A program made the translations under genes and the position numbers. Positions 59,715 to 64,000 of a stretch of DNA of 64,000 nt are shown here, one piece after another. Source of the stretch: Thermohalobaculum sp039026375 (GTDB lineage Bacteria > Pseudomonadota > Alphaproteobacteria > Rhodobacterales > Rhodobacteraceae). The DNA lies in assembly GCA_039026375.1 (NCBI GenBank), contig JBCCML010000005.1, positions 1 through 64,000 of the forward strand, given 5' to 3'. Position 1 is the stretch's first letter; the number at the start of each line of letters is the position of its first letter. The notes under the pieces were generated by a model. The model was not told the origin of the DNA. It saw only the letters and a list, made by a program, of their open reading frames with translations, and ran no database searches.

Positions 59715-59780
59715 GATGTCCTCCGCTAGTTGCAAGCTTGGTTAAGATATCACGAGGTGATCAGCAGACCAATGCGAAGC

Positions 59781-60725
59781 TCAGTTCTTAGCGCGCGCCC
59801 TTGGATGTGCCGAGTCGTAGATGTCCAACAGACGCGCCTGATCCACTTCAGTGTAGACTTGTGTCGTTGATAGCGATGCATGACCCAAGAGCTCTTGGAT
59901 TGCCCGCAGATCACCCCCTGCGGCCAACAGATGCGTGGCGAAGCTGTGACGCAACGCGTGCGGCGTCGCCGATTCCGGCAAGCCCAATGCCCGACGGGCG
60001 GTCGCCATGGTGCGGCTGACGATCGCCGGAGCTAAGCGTTTGCCGCGCGCCCCAACGAACAGGGGACCGCTAGGCGGCACCATGATTGGGCAGAGCTTGC
60101 AGTATCGATTAACCGCTTCCCTCGCAGCGGGTACAACGGGCACATCGCGCTGTTTGCCGCCCTTGCCATTTACCCGGACCACCTCCGCCAGCGGAGCATC
60201 TGATCGCCTAAGGTCCAGCGCTTCTGCGATCCTTAGGCCCGATCCCCATAGCAGCGAAAGCACTGCGACGTCGCGTGCTGCAATCCAGTCCGTTTGGTGG
60301 CTACCTGCCGCGGAAATCAACCGTCTGGCGTCGCTCGGCGTCACCGGGCGGGGAAGACGGGGTTCAACCTTCGGCGCTCGGATTCGGTGGATGGCCTGGC
60401 AGTCCAACCCTTCGCGTTGCTCTAACCAGGCGTAAAACACGCGTACAGCTGACACTTCGCGGGCGAGCGAGCGCGCCCCGATCCCTTGGCGCCGACGCCA
60501 TGCCATCCAAGCGCGGAAATCGCTGACTGAAGCGTTTTCAAGATGGTGTCGTCCGAGGGTATTGCCAAAGTGGTGGACCAGAAAGCCAAGGAAACCTGAC
60601 ACATCGCGGCGGTATGCCTGAACTGTCTTCTCTGCCCTGCCCGAAACTGTGCCCAACTGGATCAACCATCTGTCCAATAGCGCCTGGGTCGTACTGGCGC
60701 CCTGTTCGGGATCGCCCTTTTTCAA
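59781..60725 (-). CDS. xerC: tyrosine recombinase XerC
   Basis: 314 residues. N-terminal SAM-like domain (LLDRWLIQLGTVSGRAEKT) and catalytic domain with Arg in GSGLRIAEALDLR, Lys in NGKGGKQRDVP, HALRHSFATHLLAAGG, and the nucleophile Tyr in STTQVYTEVDQARL. It resolves chromosome dimers at dif with XerD. It overlaps the DUF484 gene by four bases, an association conserved across many proteobacteria. A dif site was not found in the window. Confidence 0.95.
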   Translation of the reverse strand: MKKGDPEQGASTTQALLDRWLIQLGTVSGRAEKTVQAYRRDVSGFLGFLVHHFGNTLGRHHLENASVSDFRAWMAWRRRQGIGARSLAREVSAVRVFYAWLEQREGLDCQAIHRIRAPKVEPRLPRPVTPSDARRLISAAGSHQTDWIAARDVAVLSLLWGSGLRIAEALDLRRSDAPLAEVVRVNGKGGKQRDVPVVPAAREAVNRYCKLCPIMVPPSGPLFVGARGKRLAPAIVSRTMATARRALGLPESATPHALRHSFATHLLAAGGDLRAIQELLGHASLSTTQVYTEVDQARLLDIYDSAHPRARAKN

Positions 60726-61441
60726 CTTTGTTGGCCTGCCAAATGGCGTAGCAAAAGGCGTTCAACCACACCTGCGAAGAACTCCAAAAGGTCGGTTCCA
60801 TGACTCGGGTCAAATTTCTTGGGGTCCGACGAACCCAGCGCGAAGAGGCCCAAACCACCGCCGATGTCCAGGCGCATGAGCGCTTCTGACTGGACCGGGT
60901 TGGCCTCACCGAAAACAAGTTCTGCCTCTTCGCCTGCGCTGCGAAGGGCAATTGGCCGGTCTGGATGCCCGTCAATGGCAAAGTAATCCGTGATAGCCCC
61001 AGCGGGCATCATGATGACCCGATCCATGACATGCTCACCGAAACCATCGGCCGGTCCCACCGATTGAACGTCAGCTTCTAGGCAGAGGCGCGCTTCCTCA
61101 ATTCCAATCAGCGCCGGCACATCGATCACTAGTCTGGAAGTGAATGCAGCTAGATCATCTGGCTCGATCAATGACAGGACAGCACGATGCAGTTGTGCCG
61201 TCCCAGCCACATTTTCGTACGCTGCCGCAATCACTGTCCGATGCTGGGTTGAGAGCTTCTCAAGCCGGTTCTCTAACCTTTCAACCAGCCGATCTCGCAA
61301 ATCCACGATCTTGCGCCCGCCGCGCGTCTCGCCGACCAGCCGTTGCATGACATCATCATCATCCAGAACCAGTTTCGGTTCGGCGACAATGAGAGACCGA
61401 ATCAGATCGCGATCGGCGTCCGAAAGCTTGAGCGTTTCCAT
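60722..61441 (-). CDS. DUF484 family protein
   Basis: 239 residues of DUF484, a GAF-like domain protein: LIVAEPKLVLDDDDVMQRL and VVDLRDRLVERLENRLEKL at the N-terminus, then IGIEEARLCLEAD and FALGSSDPKKFDPSHGTDLL. DUF484 genes precede xerC in many proteobacteria; their role is not known, and a nucleotide- or metabolite-sensing function is suggested by fold. Stop overlaps the xerC start by four bases. It begins two bases after the fsa stop. Confidence 0.9.
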   Translation of the reverse strand: METLKLSDADRDLIRSLIVAEPKLVLDDDDVMQRLVGETRGGRKIVDLRDRLVERLENRLEKLSTQHRTVIAAAYENVAGTAQLHRAVLSLIEPDDLAAFTSRLVIDVPALIGIEEARLCLEADVQSVGPADGFGEHVMDRVIMMPAGAITDYFAIDGHPDRPIALRSAGEEAELVFGEANPVQSEALMRLDIGGGLGLFALGSSDPKKFDPSHGTDLLEFFAGVVERLLLRHLAGQQS

Positions 61442-61443
61442 CT

Positions 61444-62103
61444 TTAGCCCTTAAGAATCGTCTGGCCCGTCTTCGCCCAGTCATCCAGAAACGCCTTAAG
61501 ACCCGCGTCTGTCAGCGGATGGTTTGCGAGTTTCTTAACCACGCTCGGAGGTATCGTCGCAACGTCCGCGCCGATTTTCGCCGCCATTGTCACATGGTTC
61601 ACTGTGCGGATCGATGCAGCCAGGATTTGCGTCTTGAACTGGTAGTTGTCATAGATTTCGCGGATGTCCGCGATCAATTCCATACCGTCCAGATTTATGT
61701 CATCGAGTCGGCCAATGAACGGTGAGATGAAGGTCGCACCTGCTTTGGCGGCCAATAAAGCCTGGTTGGCTGAAAAGCAGAGCGTAACGTTCACCATCCG
61801 ACCTTCGTCGGACAGCACTTTACAAGCCTTCAGTCCCGCCCACGTCAGCGGCACCTTGATGGTGATGTTGTCAGCGATCTTGGCTAATTCACGGCCCTCG
61901 GCAATCATGCCGTCTGCGTTGGTCGCGACAGTCTCGGCTGACACGGGCCCGTCGATAAGGTCGCAGATTTCTCGCGTCACCTCGGTGATATCGCGTCCCG
62001 ACTTCATGATAAGCGACGGGTTTGTCGTGACACCGTCGACCATGCCAGTTTCGCTAAGCTCTCGGATCTCGTCGATCTCGGCAGTGTCGATGAAGAATTT
62101 CAT
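61444..62103 (-). CDS. fsa: fructose-6-phosphate aldolase/transaldolase
   Basis: 219 residues of the small transaldolase subfamily. FFIDTAEIDEIRELSETGMVDG and TTNPSLIMKSGRD start the barrel; the Schiff-base Lys is in NITIKVPLTWAGLKACKVL; SPFIGRLDDI and LAASIRTVNHV follow. ATG 62103 is the correct start; the 37 upstream in-frame codons do not match the family. It may act as transaldolase in the pentose phosphate pathway, since no larger tal gene is seen here. It is divergent from priA. Confidence 0.93.
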   Translation of the reverse strand: MKFFIDTAEIDEIRELSETGMVDGVTTNPSLIMKSGRDITEVTREICDLIDGPVSAETVATNADGMIAEGRELAKIADNITIKVPLTWAGLKACKVLSDEGRMVNVTLCFSANQALLAAKAGATFISPFIGRLDDINLDGMELIADIREIYDNYQFKTQILAASIRTVNHVTMAAKIGADVATIPPSVVKKLANHPLTDAGLKAFLDDWAKTGQTILKG

Positions 62104-62229
62104 GCGGTGGATCCCCGTAAGTGCGCTTATCTGGTGTGACATTACGCGACCTGCGCAACATCTGCTAGTATGGATTGGGGCGGACAGCGTGTTGGATCGC
62201 CGACATAGGCGCATTTGTAGCGCCGTCGG

Positions 62230-64000
62230 ATGAGCCGTGTCGGTGTCATGCTGCCCATGCCTTTGGACGGGCCTTTAGATTACCGAGTTCCTGACGGGAT
62301 GGCTCTTGATCCGGGCGACTATGTATCGGTCGAGTTGGGTTCTCGACGGGTTACAGGAGTCGTCTGGGGTGCCAGTGACGACCAACTTCCCCTTGACAGG
62401 CTTAAGACAATTCAGACGCACCTCGCCGTCACGCCGATGCGGGCAAAGATGCGGCAGTTCATCGAACGGATGGCTGATTATACCATGACGCCGCCCGGCA
62501 TGGTTCTGCGTCTCGCCACAAGGGTGCCCGACCTAGGTGCGCCGGAAAAGCGGCGACGTGTGCTTCGGCGCGGACTGATCGAGCCGGCGCGTGTTACGCC
62601 AACGCGGCAGCGCATTTTGGATGTTTTATCAGCCCATGGAGGCGCGGGCTTTACTCCGTCAGAACTGGCGCGAGAGGCTGGCGTAAGTGCGGCGGTTGTA
62701 AAGGGATTGGTAGATCAAGGCGCGCTTGTGGCGGCAGACGTCGCAGCGGATGCGCCTTTTCCGCCGCTATGGGGTCAGCCGCTTGGTGCGCACTTGTCCG
62801 AAGACCAGCAATCAATTGCCGCAAAACTGCGTGCAGAAGTTGTAACTGGGGAGTTCTCCGCCACACTGGTCTATGGAGTTACCGGCTCGGGAAAGACGGA
62901 GGTTTACCTCGAAGCGGTTGCCGAATGCTTGGCGAAGGGCCGCCAGGCGTTGGTCCTTGTTCCTGAAGTCGCGTTGACCTCGGCCTTTTTGGACAGGGTT
63001 GAAGCGCGCTTTGGTGCTCGCCCTGCCGAGTGGCACCACGGCGTCACGCCCACCGAGCGGCGGCGTGCATGGCATGCGGTTGCCAAAGGCGATGCGCGCC
63101 TTGTCGTGGGTGCCCGATCGTCATTGTTTCTACCGTTCTGCGATCTCGGCCTGATCGTCATCGATGAAGAGCACGAAAGCTCGTACAAACAGGAAGAACA
63201 GGTTTTCTATCACGCCCGAGATATGGCGGTCCTGCGGGCGTCAATCGAGGGCGCGGCGGCAATCTTGGCGTCGGCTACGCCGTCGCTTGAGACTTGGGTT
63301 AATGCGGAAGCGGGCAAATACAAGCGCCTGGATCTGCCCACGCGGTTCGGCGCAGCCACGCTTCCAAACGTCCGGATGATCGACCTCAAATCAGATGATC
63401 CTGGTCGGGGACGGTGGTTGTCGGATCCATTGATCAGTGCCGCAAAAACACGTCTGGACGTTGGTGAACAAGTCCTCTTCTTTCTAAATCGACGTGGATA
63501 TGCACCGCTGACGCTGTGTCGGAGTTGTGGGCATCACTTTGGCTGCCCGACGTGCGATGCGCGCCTGGTCACGCACCGTTTTCGAAACCAACTTCTCTGC
63601 CACCAGTGCGGACATACAGAGCCGCTGCCAAAAAGCTGCCCATCATGCGGTCGTGATGACGCGCTGGCGATCGTAGGCCCCGGCGTGGAACGGTTGGCTG
63701 AGGAAGTGGGTGACACTTTCCCTAATGCGCGAGTTGATGTTTTGTCATCTGACCTGATGACTGGTCCGGGGCAATTGCGGGAGCGCCTGGACGCAATCGC
63801 CCAAGGGCAATCTGAGATCGTTGTCGGCACCCAAATGATCGCAAAGGGGCACAACTTTCCAAATCTCACTCTTGTTGGGGTCATTGATGCGGACATGGGG
63901 TTACAGGGTGGTGATCTACGCGCCAGTGAAAAGACGTTTCAACTGCTCCATCAGGTCTCAGGCCGTGCGGGTCGAGCCGACAAAAAGGGAACGGCCCTCA
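62230..64000 (+). CDS. priA: primosomal protein N' (PriA), truncated by the window edge
   Basis: 590 codons before the edge, about 80 percent of the usual 730. The N-terminal DNA-binding domain (VGVMLPMPLDGPLDYRVPDG) is followed by Walker A GVTGSGKT near residues 216-223 and the DEEH helicase box in VIDEEHESSYKQEE. The zinc-binding cysteines are in LCRSCGHHFGCPTCDARL and LLCHQCGH/SCPSCGRDD. The helicase motif VGTQMIAKGHNFPN comes before SGRAGRADKKG at the edge. It restarts stalled replication forks. A TAG directly upstream in-frame fixes the start at ATG 62230. Confidence 0.96.
   Translation, partial: MSRVGVMLPMPLDGPLDYRVPDGMALDPGDYVSVELGSRRVTGVVWGASDDQLPLDRLKTIQTHLAVTPMRAKMRQFIERMADYTMTPPGMVLRLATRVPDLGAPEKRRRVLRRGLIEPARVTPTRQRILDVLSAHGGAGFTPSELAREAGVSAAVVKGLVDQGALVAADVAADAPFPPLWGQPLGAHLSEDQQSIAAKLRAEVVTGEFSATLVYGVTGSGKTEVYLEAVAECLAKGRQALVLVPEVALTSAFLDRVEARFGARPAEWHHGVTPTERRRAWHAVAKGDARLVVGARSSLFLPFCDLGLIVIDEEHESSYKQEEQVFYHARDMAVLRASIEGAAAILASATPSLETWVNAEAGKYKRLDLPTRFGAATLPNVRMIDLKSDDPGRGRWLSDPLISAAKTRLDVGEQVLFFLNRRGYAPLTLCRSCGHHFGCPTCDARLVTHRFRNQLLCHQCGHTEPLPKSCPSCGRDDALAIVGPGVERLAEEVGDTFPNARVDVLSSDLMTGPGQLRERLDAIAQGQSEIVVGTQMIAKGHNFPNLTLVGVIDADMGLQGGDLRASEKTFQLLHQVSGRAGRADKKGTAL

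Overview
This 64 kb window is a chromosomal segment of an alphaproteobacterium of the order Rhodobacterales (Roseobacter/Rhodobacteraceae type). The assignment rests on the GC-rich codon use, the gene order mdh-sucC-sucD-sucA-sucB-lpd followed by a CitE-like lyase, xerC, DUF484, fsa and priA, a RegA/PrrA-type response regulator, and OpgC/OpgH glucan genes. No prophage, insertion sequence, plasmid function, rRNA operon or CRISPR array was seen.

Layout: (1) 0.2-3.5 kb: tRNA-Phe and a four-gene operon of unrecognised proteins, the last glycosyltransferase-like. (2) 3.5-5.3 kb: a YeeE/YedE sulfur-compound transporter with a periplasmic DUF302 protein. (3) 5.5-13.4 kb: the glucan genes opgC and opgH flank a compact set encoding a RibD-like reductase, a methyltransferase, a glycosyltransferase, a PTPS/QueD-fold protein that has lost catalytic residues, and a BchC-like dehydrogenase. 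Together they suggest a pathway to a modified, glycosylated pteridine-like molecule. (4) 13.2-14.4 kb and 20.8-21.0 kb: very small genes for peptides with double-glycine-type leaders. Two of them share a promoter dyad and a possible ribosome-site-masking hairpin. This is the most unusual content of the window. (5) 14.5-20.6 kb: a D-amino acid / D-glutamate catabolic module (M20 deacylase, DgcN, DgcA, D-amino acid transaminase) with an entericidin-like lipoprotein, an EamA transporter and regA. (6) 21-25.5 kb: a translationally coupled CDP-sugar operon (rfbF, rfbG, a C-methyltransferase, rfbC) ending in proC.

(7) 25.6-30.3 kb: an unknown 243-aa protein, a CheB-CheR-PAS fusion and a receiver-like protein, with CtrA-type TTAA-N7-TTAA boxes in the promoter regions of the last two. 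(8) 30.5-41.9 kb: a fused hydantoinase/5-oxoprolinase carrying an in-frame palindromic repeat, a lone molybdenum-hydroxylase large subunit, an EamA transporter, an amidase, an SMP-30/gluconolactonase-like protein and a GlnT-type glutamine synthetase homologue. (9) 42-46.8 kb: split glutamate-synthase-like genes (glxD, glxC, glxB; the same families as N-methylglutamate synthase mgsCBA) with a DUF1127 gene and palindromic repeats between them, then an FMN reductase. (10) 46.8-57.1 kb: the TCA-cycle block. (11) 57.6-64 kb: a small secreted protein, a CitE-like lyase, an exported protein, xerC, DUF484, fsa and a 3'-truncated priA.

Dispersed GC-rich palindromic repeats occur at 10.4, 31.2, 38.9-39.3 and 43.7-43.8 kb. 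Most central-metabolism calls are secure. Functions for the pteridine-like cluster and the leader peptides are inference.
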